Shown piece after piece: positions 1 to 5,429 of a stretch of DNA of 5,429 nucleotides. Source of the DNA: Candidatus Dormiibacterota bacterium (GTDB lineage Bacteria > Chloroflexota > Dormibacteria > Aeolococcales > Bog-877); the NCBI GenBank assembly GCA_003135035.1, contig PLDE01000184.1:362-5790 (forward strand). Direction: 5' to 3'. Numbering within the stretch: position 1 is the first letter of the stretch; each line of letters begins with the position of its first letter. The translations under genes were made by a program, and so were the position numbers. Under the pieces are notes generated by a model that saw only the letters and a program-made list of their open reading frames with translations, was not told the origin of the DNA and searched no databases.

Positions 1-22
1 CCGCGACCTTCTCCTTGGCAAG
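1..22 (-). repeat. Partial tRNA-Gly copy; candidate att site cut by the window edge
   Basis: These 22 bases are identical to 1672-1693, inside the intact tRNA-Gly gene on the minus strand. Read on the minus strand, the identity begins at the last anticodon-stem base before the loop (CTTGCCAAGG...) and runs through the 3' anticodon stem and variable loop into the T stem, where the window ends. At position 23 the match stops abruptly (c instead of g). Tyrosine recombinases that target tRNA genes typically use a core running from the anticodon loop to the tRNA 3' end and leave one complete tRNA plus one 3' fragment in direct orientation, which is what is seen here. The repeat may extend further left outside the window. 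Alternatives are a fragment of a tandem tRNA-Gly gene, or an assembly contig that starts in a repeated sequence. The identity is certain; the att interpretation is inference. Confidence 0.6.
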
Positions 23-200
23 CATCTGGGCCCTTGCGGTGCGCGGCTGATATCACGGCGGAGTCAAGAACCTGTCCACTTATATGCTCCCCGCAGCACC
101 CAGCGAACGAAAATTCCCGGCGGACTCAGCCAGACCATATGATCCGTTCCTCGTACGGTGCAGCTCGAGCGGAGCGCCACCGGCCGCTTGACGTTCGGGC
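23..200. other. Non-coding stretch downstream of the sensor-like gene
   Basis: This segment lies between the partial tRNA-Gly copy and the stop codon of the membrane-protein gene at 201. Open frames cross it on both strands, but none shows a recognisable protein, a good ribosome binding site or a sensible start. I saw no convincing hairpin followed by a U-run that could act as a terminator for the gene ending at 201. If the flanking repeats are att sites, this is one end of the element, where integrase arm-binding sites would be expected; I cannot identify any by eye. Confidence 0.4.
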
Positions 201-1499
201 TCAGCCGCGTGAGCCAGTTGGCCTCAACCAGAGCGAGACGTAGGCAGGCTCCAAGGACGCCTGAACCACCTGGACGAACTCCGCGCTGACCACGTCTAGC
301 TCGACATCCTCTTGAAGTCGATGGGCAAAGGCCTCGATCGTCTCTTGGGCATCGTATCGAGCCCGGTTGAACCGACGATCCACCAGCCTCTGAACCCTTC
401 TGCGCAAGGGGTTGAACAGAGCGACGGCAGCGAGGGTAGCGGCTGCGACGCCCAGCGGTGACGAGAAGGGCAGAACCCGGGTAGCTAGGGTGACCAGGCC
501 GACATAGACCCCGATCAGCAGCCCGGTGACGATGGCGTAGGACAGCGTCCGGCTGATCAGGCGGTCGACGTCGTAGAGACGATACTTGAGGATTCCGATT
601 CCCATTCCGATCGGAAGTGCGGCGAGTCCGAGGGGGAGCAGGCCGTCTACCAGCACTTGCAAAACCCCAGAGGAACTGCCGCTGGGCACCTTCGGACTCA
701 GGCCAAGTGAGGCTACGAGCGCGATCACCGTGATCATCGCGCCGGCCATCAGCCACTTTGTCTGCTGGCGATGATCTCCGGTCGTGCGGCGGTAGCTAAC
801 CAGCAAACGCACGATCCACGTCACCCATAGCACCAGCACGATCAGGGCGCACAGGTCACTGGGACCGTTCAAGGCGCGCAGAACCCCTGTCATGTGGTTG
901 GTATTGGGACTACCGTCCAGGAGAATGTGCAGGTGCCGCTCAAGGCCGATGATGACCCCGAGCACTAAGGAGCAGATGGTGGCGATTCCGAGAGCGATCA
1001 GATAGACCCACAGCGACCACCGCCAGCGCGATGAGGGCACTTTCCCAGCCGGGAACAGCAGGACTGGCAGAGCCATCAGCATTAGCCAGGGAATCCAAAG
1101 AAAGCCTAGAGATACAGCCAGCCAGCCGAGCGGTAGCGACCCTTGATGGAGCCGGTAGTCGATGATCGAATATGCGGTCCCGACATTGGTGAGCAGGAAG
1201 CACAGTGCGGAGGCCAGCAGAATCCAGCCAATCGGGTTCTGGGGTTGCCGTCTCGCCACCACGAAGCCCACTGCGGCGAATGGCACAGCGGTAGCCAGCC
1301 CCAGCACCTCTCCAGCTAGGTTGTCTTGAGGGTCGTGGGTTAGCTGAGATAGCACCGTGAGGGCCGCCACCAAAATCACCGTCAGCCCGACCACGACCAC
1401 CGCCGTACTTGGCGATGCCAAGCGGACGCGGGGTGCCCTCGGGCCACCAGCTCCTGGAGGGCCGCCGGTCAGTGGCAAAGACGGGGATGGGCTCAGCAT
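201..1499 (-). CDS. Polytopic membrane protein resembling the sensor half of actinobacterial histidine kinases, no kinase domain
   Basis: 432 residues, with an ATG start and a TGA stop. An AGGAG lies 11 bases upstream of the ATG, slightly far but usable. After a Pro/Gly-rich N-terminal tail (about 1-30) there are roughly ten hydrophobic segments, near 33-51, 65-82, 90-108, 126-150, 162-186, 213-235, 249-267, 279-303, 321-341 and 347-363. Signatures I recognise from actinobacterial membrane sensor proteins are RRQPQNPIGWILL (83-95), HRQQTKWLMAG (243-253), LYDVDRLISRTL (308-319) and FNPLRRRVQRLVDRRFNRAR (362-381), followed by a short amphipathic C-terminal region. In some relatives this region precedes a histidine kinase core; here the protein ends at about 432 with no H-box and no HATPase domain, so it cannot phosphorylate on its own. 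The last residues (VSLWLRPTG) look like the usual family end, so it is probably complete. Its role is unknown; membrane signal sensing is inference. It lies on the same strand as the tRNA-Gly, 148 bp downstream of it, and within the putative att interval. Confidence 0.8.
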   Translation of the reverse strand: MLSPSPSLPLTGGPPGAGGPRAPRVRLASPSTAVVVVGLTVILVAALTVLSQLTHDPQDNLAGEVLGLATAVPFAAVGFVVARRQPQNPIGWILLASALCFLLTNVGTAYSIIDYRLHQGSLPLGWLAVSLGFLWIPWLMLMALPVLLFPAGKVPSSRWRWSLWVYLIALGIATICSLVLGVIIGLERHLHILLDGSPNTNHMTGVLRALNGPSDLCALIVLVLWVTWIVRLLVSYRRTTGDHRQQTKWLMAGAMITVIALVASLGLSPKVPSGSSSGVLQVLVDGLLPLGLAALPIGMGIGILKYRLYDVDRLISRTLSYAIVTGLLIGVYVGLVTLATRVLPFSSPLGVAAATLAAVALFNPLRRRVQRLVDRRFNRARYDAQETIEAFAHRLQEDVELDVVSAEFVQVVQASLEPAYVSLWLRPTGSRG

Positions 1500-1602
1500 G
1501 TAGGTGACTACTCCTGCGCCGCCAGTGCGATCGGCGGAACGGATGCAGCGTAATCCGATGGCGTTCCGAGATCGTTACCCAGAGGAGCGTGCTGGATCAC
1601 TT

Positions 1603-1624
1603 TGGGACGCGCCGTCTGGTCCCA
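1603..1624 (-). terminator. Possible hairpin terminator after tRNA-Gly
   Basis: Six-base arms TGGGAC and GTCCCA enclose a 10-base loop, starting about 24 bases past the encoded CCA of the tRNA on the minus strand. No U-run follows (the minus strand continues AAAG). This is therefore weak as an intrinsic terminator, although actinobacterial terminators often lack a U-tract. It would separate the tRNA transcript from the membrane-protein gene downstream. Confidence 0.25.
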
Positions 1625-1647
1625 CGACGACAGCCCACGGACCGCAG

Positions 1648-1722
1648 TGGAGCGGGAGACGGGGGTCGAACCCGCGACCTTCTCCTTGGCAAGGAGACGC
1701 TCTACCACTGAGCCACTCCCGC
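1648..1722 (-). tRNA. tRNA-Gly (anticodon GCC), CCA encoded
   Basis: The minus strand folds into a complete cloverleaf. The acceptor stem is GCGGGAG/CTCCCGC. The D arm is GCTC-AGTGGTA-GAGC. The anticodon stem TCTCC/GGAGA holds the loop TTGCCAA, giving anticodon GCC, which reads GGC/GGU glycine codons. A 5-base variable region follows. The T stem GCGGG/CCCGT (one G-U pair) holds the loop TTCGACC. The discriminator base is T and CCA is encoded at 1650-1648. The body without CCA is 72 nt, normal for this isoacceptor. The segment from the anticodon loop towards the 3' end is duplicated at the left edge of the window. The gene is intact and presumably functional. Confidence 0.97.
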
Positions 1723-1731
1723 GAGCTGGGG

Positions 1732-1752
1732 CTGATCTCGCGCCGAGATCAG
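1732..1752. promoter_or_regulatory. Perfect 9-bp-arm palindrome upstream of tRNA-Gly
   Basis: Arms CTGATCTCG (1732-1740) and CGAGATCAG (1744-1752) flank the spacer CGC. It lies 10-30 bases upstream of the tRNA 5' end, where the tRNA promoter start or the precursor leader would be. It shares the half-site ATCTCG/CGAGAT with the palindrome in the marR promoter, but with a 3-base rather than a 4-base spacer. It could be a protein-binding site, a hairpin in the tRNA leader, or a terminator for transcription entering from either side. The structure is certain; the function is not. Confidence 0.45.
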
Positions 1753-1966
1753 AACCTTAGAGCTTATTTGTGTCGGACGCCGAGGAATCTTTGGTTAGCA
1801 GCACTCTTTGCAAACGTTCCGACCTCGCTTGGTGAGTATAGAGATCTGGTCACGAGACACTCGGGATCACGAACCCCTGTTCGTTTTGGCGGTCGCCGAC
1901 CTCTGCGCCAGTGCCCTGCGCTCCGAGGCACTCGTCTGACCTAGAGCTATTTCAGACAGTACTACC

Positions 1967-1996
1967 TTGTGGAGAATCTCGGAATCGAGATACTAT
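1967..1996 (+). promoter_or_regulatory. Candidate marR promoter for a leaderless transcript
   Basis: A -35-like TTGTGG (1967-1972) and a -10 hexamer TACTAT (1991-1996, fitting the actinobacterial TANNNT pattern) are separated by 18 bases. The ATG at 2003 begins 7 bases after the last -10 base, exactly where transcription would be expected to start. There is no Shine-Dalgarno sequence in front of that ATG. This combination is typical of leaderless actinobacterial genes. Confidence 0.6.
1976..1991. promoter_or_regulatory. Candidate MarR operator palindrome
   Basis: ATCTCG (1976-1981) and CGAGAT (1986-1991) flank GAAT, giving a 16-bp inverted repeat. It fills the spacer between the predicted -35 and -10 elements and touches the first base of the -10. 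MarR dimers typically bind 16-20 bp imperfect palindromes and often repress their own promoter from such a position. Self-regulation by the adjacent MarR protein is inference from position, symmetry and family habit. Confidence 0.5.
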
Positions 1997-2002
1997 GGTG
2001 AA

Positions 2003-2578
2003 ATGAAAGAGGATGAGATCGATCGCATCGTCCGGGATTGGAACCAGGAGCGGCCCGGACTCGACGTCTCCCCCACCCATGTGCTGCAACGGATTACCCG
2101 GATTTACCTCTTGCAGTCGAGCAGCTTTGCGGAAGTTTTCAGTCACTTCGGCCTTACCTTCGGTGAGTACGAAGTACTGGCCGCGCTGGTACGCTCCGGC
2201 CCTCCCCACCAGATGAGCCCTACTCAACTGGTCGGCGCCTTGGTGCTCTCGTCCGGTGCGATGACTAACCGAATCGACCGCGTCGAGGCGGCCGGACTGG
2301 TCCGACGGCTCCCCGACCCGGAGGATAGACGCGGCACCCTGGTCGCCCTGACCGACCGTGGCCGCCGCGTCGTGGACGAGGCGGTTCGGGCCCACCTGGA
2401 GAACGAGGAGCGGCTCCTTTCGGTGCTCTCCGCCAGCGAACGGCGACAGCTTGCTGACCTGCTGCGCAAGCTGCTCCTGGCGGATCAGTTCGCGGCCCTG
2501 GACCCGGGACGCTCCAGCAGCCGGGATGGCCGGGGCCCCGACCGGGCGACGCGACCGCGAAGGGGCGGCCGCCGCTGA
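2003..2578 (+). CDS. MarR-family transcriptional regulator
   Basis: 191 residues from ATG 2003 to a TGA stop. A TTG at 1967 in the same frame would add 12 residues, but it sits in the predicted -35 box and has no ribosome binding site; ATG 2003 fits a leaderless start. The N-terminal dimerisation helices (about 1-50) are followed by FGEYEVLAAL, a winged helix-turn-helix at about 71-100 (MSPTQL...LSSGAMTNRIDRVEAAGLV) and the wing RLPDPEDRRGTLVALTDRG (102-120) with the family's DRR. C-terminal dimer helices run to about 163. The last roughly 25 residues are Arg/Gly-rich and go beyond the usual family end. It probably binds DNA as a dimer and releases it on binding a small aromatic or toxic ligand. 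It converges on the damaged MFS gene, whose open frame runs antisense under its full length. Candidate targets are its own promoter and the reductase/exporter operon. Confidence 0.9.
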   Translation: MKEDEIDRIVRDWNQERPGLDVSPTHVLQRITRIYLLQSSSFAEVFSHFGLTFGEYEVLAALVRSGPPHQMSPTQLVGALVLSSGAMTNRIDRVEAAGLVRRLPDPEDRRGTLVALTDRGRRVVDEAVRAHLENEERLLSVLSASERRQLADLLRKLLLADQFAALDPGRSSSRDGRGPDRATRPRRGGRR

Positions 2579-3856
2579 GTCATGGGTGCCGATCGAGTGC
2601 GGGTATAGGCGGTGCCGACCCGGTCCTGGCCATGACGTCCGCACACCGAAGCCAGCAACTAGGACCGCCACCAAAGCCACGGCGGCGGCGGCCAACATCG
2701 CCTCACGGTCTCCGGCCACCGAAGTGATCACCCCCGATCCCCGCGGTCCCATCTCTGACACGGAGAGCAGGACCGCCGCCCCGATCGCAGCTCCGATCTG
2801 TCGACTCATATTCAGCAGGCCTCCGGCCAATCCCTGCTCGGCGTCGCTCACCCCGTTGCTGGCGCCCACCGTGGCGGCGAAGATGGTGCCGGCTGTGCCG
2901 AATCCGACCAGGCTGACCGCCGCGAGCATGATCGGGTAGGTTCCGACCGCCGTGGCACCCGCGAGCATCAACAGTCCCAACCCGGTCATGGTCGCTGTAA
3001 GCATCAGCAGCCGCTTGAGTCCGAGACGCGCTACCAGGCGGGCGCCGGCCAGCCCGGTGACGAGGCCGACCAACCCTTGGGGCGCGATGGCCAGGCCTGA
3101 TAGGAGCGGCGAATAGTGGAGTCCCTCCTGGAGATACAAGGTCATGACGATCATCTCCCCTCCGCTCCACACCCCAAGTAGCAGGGTGATCACGTTGGCG
3201 GCGCGCAGGGTCGGGAGCCTCAGGACGTCGAAACGCAGCAGCGGGTACGGATGGTGGCGCTCGAGGACGACGAACCCGGCCAGAGAGGTGACGCAAAGGA
3301 TCACGGCGAGGAGGACGTCGCGCGCACCGAACCCGACCAGTGGTGCCTCGGAGACGGCGTACACGAGGGCGGCGATGCTCGCGGTGATTAGCAACCCGCC
3401 GCCGACATCGAGTGCGCCGGTGACAGCTCGGTGGGCTAGGTTCGGCAGGTAGCGCAAGCTGAGTCCTGCGGCGACGAGGCCCACCGGAACATTCACAAAG
3501 AACACTGCTCGCCAGCCCAACAGCTGCACAAGCATGCCGCCCAGCACCAGGCCGCCCACGAAACCAACCGACGCCGTCGCACCGTAGAGCCCCAGGGCTC
3601 GGTTGCGCGACCCGCCTTCCCGAATCCCGCTGGTGATCAGAGCTAGCGCCGCCGGTGCGACAATCGCGGCGCCGAACCCTTGTATGGCTCGGGCGGCCAC
3701 CAGCAGCTCCGGCCCAGTCGCCAGCCCGCCGACCAGGGAGGCGCTGGTGAAGACAAGCAGTCCGACGACGAACATCCGGCGGCGGCCGTAGCGATCCGCC
3801 AGTCCCCCACCCAGGATGAGAAACCCACCAAACGTGATCGCATAGGCGGTCACCAC

Positions 3857-3859
3857 CTA
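3857..3859 (-). other. In-frame amber codon in the MFS gene (expected Trp)
   Basis: On the minus strand the codons read GCG CTG CAG TAG GTG GTG ACC, translating as ALQ-stop-VVT. DHA2 transporters commonly have ALQWVVTAYA at this point, so a single G-to-A change (TGG to TAG) explains it. The reading frame is open and family-like on both sides, which argues against an indel. Confidence 0.85.
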
Positions 3860-4074
3860 CTGCAGCGCAGTCGCGGAGAAGCCGAGTTCGCGCTGGATCG
3901 AGGCCAGGGCGAGGTTCACGATGCTGAAGTCGAGCACGACGACGAAGGCGGCGACCAGGACCAAAGCGAGAGCAATCCGGCCCAATCCTTCCGGCTCCGC
4001 GCTGGCCCGAACCAACCGGGGTGATTTGGGAAGGTAGCCCGGGCCGTCGCCCTCGATCGGCGGGGTACCGGCCG

Positions 4075-4962
4075 TCATGCTGAACTTCCGACGCGAGCAT
4101 CGCTGGTATGGGCCGCTGTTGTGGCCAGCCCATACCGGTCGATTACCGCTGAGATGTCGAGTTCGCCAGCTACCTCCGCAGCTTCGCTGACCAGTCCCCG
4201 AACCAAAGTTGTCAGAGGCGCCTGCGCCGTCGACCGGCGAAACAGCTCGAGCGCCAGATCGAGGTCTTTGAGGAGGTCCTGCACGGCGAATAGGGTGGGT
4301 TCGTGGCGGCGGTCAAGGTATCCAGCTCGCCGCGTTTCGAGCCCGGGCGCCAGCCGGGCCAGCGCCCAGAAGACCTGATTCTGGTCGAGGCCAGCGGCCT
4401 CTCCCGCCCCCTGGAGCTCAGCAGCGGCCAGGGTAATGGCAGCCAGCATGCTGTTGGCAACCAACTTCAGGCACGCTCCGCTGCCCAGTGGTCCCACGGA
4501 GCGCACCTCACCCAGCATTTCCAACACCGGCCGCGCACGATCCTGATCGGCAGGGGCTCCGCCCACGAGAATCGCAGCCCCGCCCTGGAGGACGACCGTG
4601 GGCGCCCCGAGGATGGGAGCGTCGATCATGCCCGAGCCCCGCGCGCGCAGCTGGGGCTCGATCTCTTCCAGAAACGCAGTCCCCGACGTACTCATCTCCA
4701 CGAACAGTTGCCCGTGCGCGGCTGCCAGGGCGCCTTCCGGGCCCCCGAATGCACTCCGCAGGGCCTCAGCGCCGGTCAGCGAGCTGATGACAATGTCAGC
4801 GTCGCTAGCAGCGGCCGCCGGCTTGGCCGCAACCTGGCCCACGCCGACCTGTTCCGCCCGTGCTCGGGAGCGGTTCCAGAGCGTCGGTTCGAGCTTCGTC
4901 AGCCTCCGCGCGAGGGCTGAACCCATCCGCCCGGTGCCCAGGATGGCGACTCGGGGACTCAC
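4075..4962 (-). CDS. NAD(P)-dependent oxidoreductase, 3-hydroxyisobutyrate dehydrogenase-like (beta-HAD family)
   Basis: 295 residues, normal length for the beta-hydroxyacid dehydrogenase family. The N-terminal Rossmann fold starts with VAILGTGRMG, whose GxGxMG cofactor motif is at 9-14, followed by WNRSRAR (29-35), which probably contacts the cofactor phosphate or ribose. Further family landmarks are the STS at 91-93, the substrate loop DAPILGAP (114-121) with GGAAILVGG (127-135), and GSGACLKLVANSM (160-172) carrying the probable catalytic Lys166 and Asn170. LLKDLDLALE (230-239) carries the second conserved Lys232. The retained Lys166 favours a classic beta-hydroxyacid dehydrogenase over an imine reductase, which lacks it. 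The substrate is unknown; such soluble enzymes oxidise or reduce small 3-hydroxy acids or semialdehydes. The start is GTG 4962, overlapping the TGA of the upstream reductase by 4 bp (GTGA) without a good SD, which points to translational coupling. Its own stop overlaps the MFS start. Confidence 0.88.
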   Translation of the reverse strand: MSPRVAILGTGRMGSALARRLTKLEPTLWNRSRARAEQVGVGQVAAKPAAAASDADIVISSLTGAEALRSAFGGPEGALAAAHGQLFVEMSTSGTAFLEEIEPQLRARGSGMIDAPILGAPTVVLQGGAAILVGGAPADQDRARPVLEMLGEVRSVGPLGSGACLKLVANSMLAAITLAAAELQGAGEAAGLDQNQVFWALARLAPGLETRRAGYLDRRHEPTLFAVQDLLKDLDLALELFRRSTAQAPLTTLVRGLVSEAAEVAGELDISAVIDRYGLATTAAHTSDARVGSSA

Positions 4963-5429
4963 AGCGTCACACCATCAACGGGCTCGACCGGACCCGAGCC
5001 GGCTTTGGTGCGGCTGAGCGCCTCGGTAATCTCGACCAGATCCTCGTCGGTCAACGCGAGCGAGCCGCCATCGATCCAGCCCTCCACCTGCGCCGCGTCG
5101 CGGGCTCCGACGATGGCACCGGTCACTCCCGGCCAGGCGATCGTCCAGGCCACGGCCACAGCGGACACGGTCGTACCGTGGCGCTCAGCGACGGGTCGCA
5201 AGGCATCACGCAGGGTCAGGTTGCGTGAGAGGTTGGGCTCGAGAAAGGGCTCGGAGCCCCGCCGCCAGTCATCGGCAGCCATCCGCACCAGGCGCTGGGC
5301 CGAGAAGGTGTCAGTGAGCAGGCCGGACTGCATTGGGCTATAGACAATGACCCCGGTGCCCTGGGCGGCCGCCCAGGGAATGACGTCGGCCCCAGACTCG
5401 CGTCTGATCAGTGAGAAGGGGGGTTGGAG
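4959..5429 (-). CDS. Aldo/keto reductase, C-terminal half (5' end beyond the window)
   Basis: The frame is open to the window edge and gives 156 residues plus TGA, about half of the roughly 320-residue family length. An internal ATG at 5333 is not the real start, because clear family sequence continues upstream of it. The visible part opens with QPPFSL, the conserved Gln that stacks near the nicotinamide, then GVIVYSPMQSGLL (26-38, the strand and loop typical of NADPH-dependent AKRs), RNLTLRDALRPVAERHGTT (69-87), AVAWTIAWPGVTGAIVGAR (92-110) and the cofactor-binding end GARDAAQVEGW (108-118). The catalytic Asp/Tyr/Lys/His tetrad lies in the missing half and cannot be checked. It presumably reduces aldehydes or ketones with NADPH in the cytoplasm. 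It is the first visible gene of the leftward operon and overlaps the next gene by 4 bp. Confidence 0.92.
   Translation of the reverse strand, partial: LQPPFSLIRRESGADVIPWAAAQGTGVIVYSPMQSGLLTDTFSAQRLVRMAADDWRRGSEPFLEPNLSRNLTLRDALRPVAERHGTTVSAVAVAWTIAWPGVTGAIVGARDAAQVEGWIDGGSLALTDEDLVEITEALSRTKAGSGPVEPVDGVTL

Larger units (their letters stand above)
1723..2002. other. Gene-free spacer between tRNA-Gly and marR, relatively AT-rich
   Basis: About 280 bp separate the tRNA 5' end from the marR start. The first part is markedly less GC-rich than the coding DNA on the right: line 1741-1800 is 30/60 G+C by count. An open frame on the plus strand crosses the region and the tRNA gene, but its protein resembles nothing and it shares its DNA with the tRNA, so I reject it. 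The spacer holds a perfect palindrome next to the tRNA (1732-1752) and the marR promoter with its own palindrome (1967-1996). I could not assign a convincing -35/-10 pair for the tRNA. Confidence 0.6.
1952..4078 (-). pseudogene. DHA2-type (14-TM) MFS exporter, interrupted by an in-frame TAG and lacking its normal stop
   Basis: A drug or metabolite/H+ antiporter-type inner-membrane protein by family. Codons 1-73 from ATG 4078 encode a cytoplasmic tail plus TM1 with LDFSIVNLALASIQ (49-62), the family's D1-type motif. Codon 74 is TAG. The same frame then continues VVTAYAITFGGFLILGGGLA and DRYGRRR (the loop 2-3 motif A), WRAVFFVNVPVG and further TM segments. Relatives read LQWVVTAYA here, so TAG (3857-3859) replaces TGG. 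Conserved sequence ends near 2640, about 479 codons in, normal for DHA2. No in-frame stop occurs until TGA at 1954-1952, so the last roughly 200 codons are merely marR read backwards. A GTG directly after the TAG (3856) could allow restart, but without TM1. The ATG overlaps the TGA of the upstream oxidoreductase by 4 bp (ATGA), with a partial SD (GGAAG) inside that gene, so it is the last gene of the operon. It could be a pseudogene, a readthrough product, or a base-call error. Confidence 0.75.

Noticed and set aside
64..756. 230-residue minus-strand open frame overlapping the 3' half of the membrane-protein gene
   Set aside because: Its Arg/Pro/Ser-rich translation is a frame-shifted shadow of the membrane protein, with no domain visible.
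1504..1944. 146-residue plus-strand open frame spanning the tRNA-Gly gene
   Set aside because: It runs antisense across a clear tRNA, has no ribosome binding site, and its translation is low-complexity with no family resemblance.
1967..2002. TTG at 1967 as the marR start codon
   Set aside because: It overlaps the predicted -35 element, lacks a Shine-Dalgarno sequence and adds 12 residues not needed for the fold; ATG 2003 fits a leaderless start.
2584..2618. Direct repeat GGTGCCGA just past the marR stop
   Set aside because: Eight bases in GC-rich DNA is within chance, and no hairpin or terminator is formed.
2703..4133. 476-residue minus-strand open frame overlapping the MFS gene
   Set aside because: It is the alternative frame of the MFS gene, with Arg/Pro-rich composition typical of shadow frames in high-GC DNA; the MFS motifs lie in the other frame.
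4303..4920. Plus-strand open frames across the oxidoreductase gene
   Set aside because: They are antisense shadows; the minus-strand frame carries all conserved NAD(P)-dehydrogenase motifs.
4075..4962. Imine reductase instead of HIBADH-like dehydrogenase
   Set aside because: The WNRS stretch is shared with imine reductases, but the catalytic-type Lys166 in GSGACLKLVAN and the DAPILGAP loop match the beta-hydroxyacid dehydrogenase pattern better.
1..5429. CRISPR array, transposon ends or integrase
   Set aside because: No regularly spaced repeats, no terminal inverted repeats and no recombinase or transposase motif are visible on either strand.

Overview
The window looks like chromosomal DNA from a high-GC Gram-positive bacterium, most likely an actinomycete. 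This rests on the strong G/C bias at codon third positions, TGA as the stop of every intact gene, an actinobacterial-type tRNA-Gly(GCC), a MarR gene with a leaderless promoter layout, and protein families (the polytopic 'NPIGW' sensor-like protein, DHA2-type MFS, AKR) that resemble actinobacterial members. No genus can be named from the sequence.

Left part (1-1722). The first 22 bases exactly repeat the anticodon-loop-to-T-stem part of a complete tRNA-Gly(GCC) gene at 1648-1722 (minus strand). That is the geometry of an attachment site left by an element that integrates into tRNA 3' ends. The roughly 1.65 kb between the two copies holds one gene (201-1499, minus): a multi-pass membrane protein resembling the sensory half of actinobacterial histidine kinases, with no kinase domain. 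No integrase is present. In sampled lines this stretch is less GC-rich than the genes on the right.

Middle (1723-2578). A low-GC, gene-free spacer of about 280 bp carries two palindromes built from the same half-site (ATCTCG/CGAGAT). One abuts the tRNA gene. The other lies between the -35 and -10 elements of a MarR-family regulator (2003-2578, plus), whose mRNA is probably leaderless.

Right part (1952-5429, minus). Three genes form a tight operon, transcribed leftwards: an aldo/keto reductase (5' end outside the window), an NAD(P)-dependent 3-hydroxyisobutyrate-dehydrogenase-like oxidoreductase, and a 14-TM-type MFS exporter. Both junctions are 4-bp start/stop overlaps. The MFS gene is damaged: a tryptophan codon at the start of TM2 has become TAG, and the frame has no stop at the expected protein end, so it runs on antisense through the whole convergent marR gene.

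Read together, the right part is a plausible detoxification or metabolite-handling module (two soluble reductases plus an exporter) facing a MarR regulator. The exporter has probably been inactivated, or carries sequence errors. The left part is a plausible small tRNA-associated island or remnant. I did not find a clearly novel system; the strongest leads are the tRNA-Gly repeat, the in-frame amber codon and the paired palindromes.
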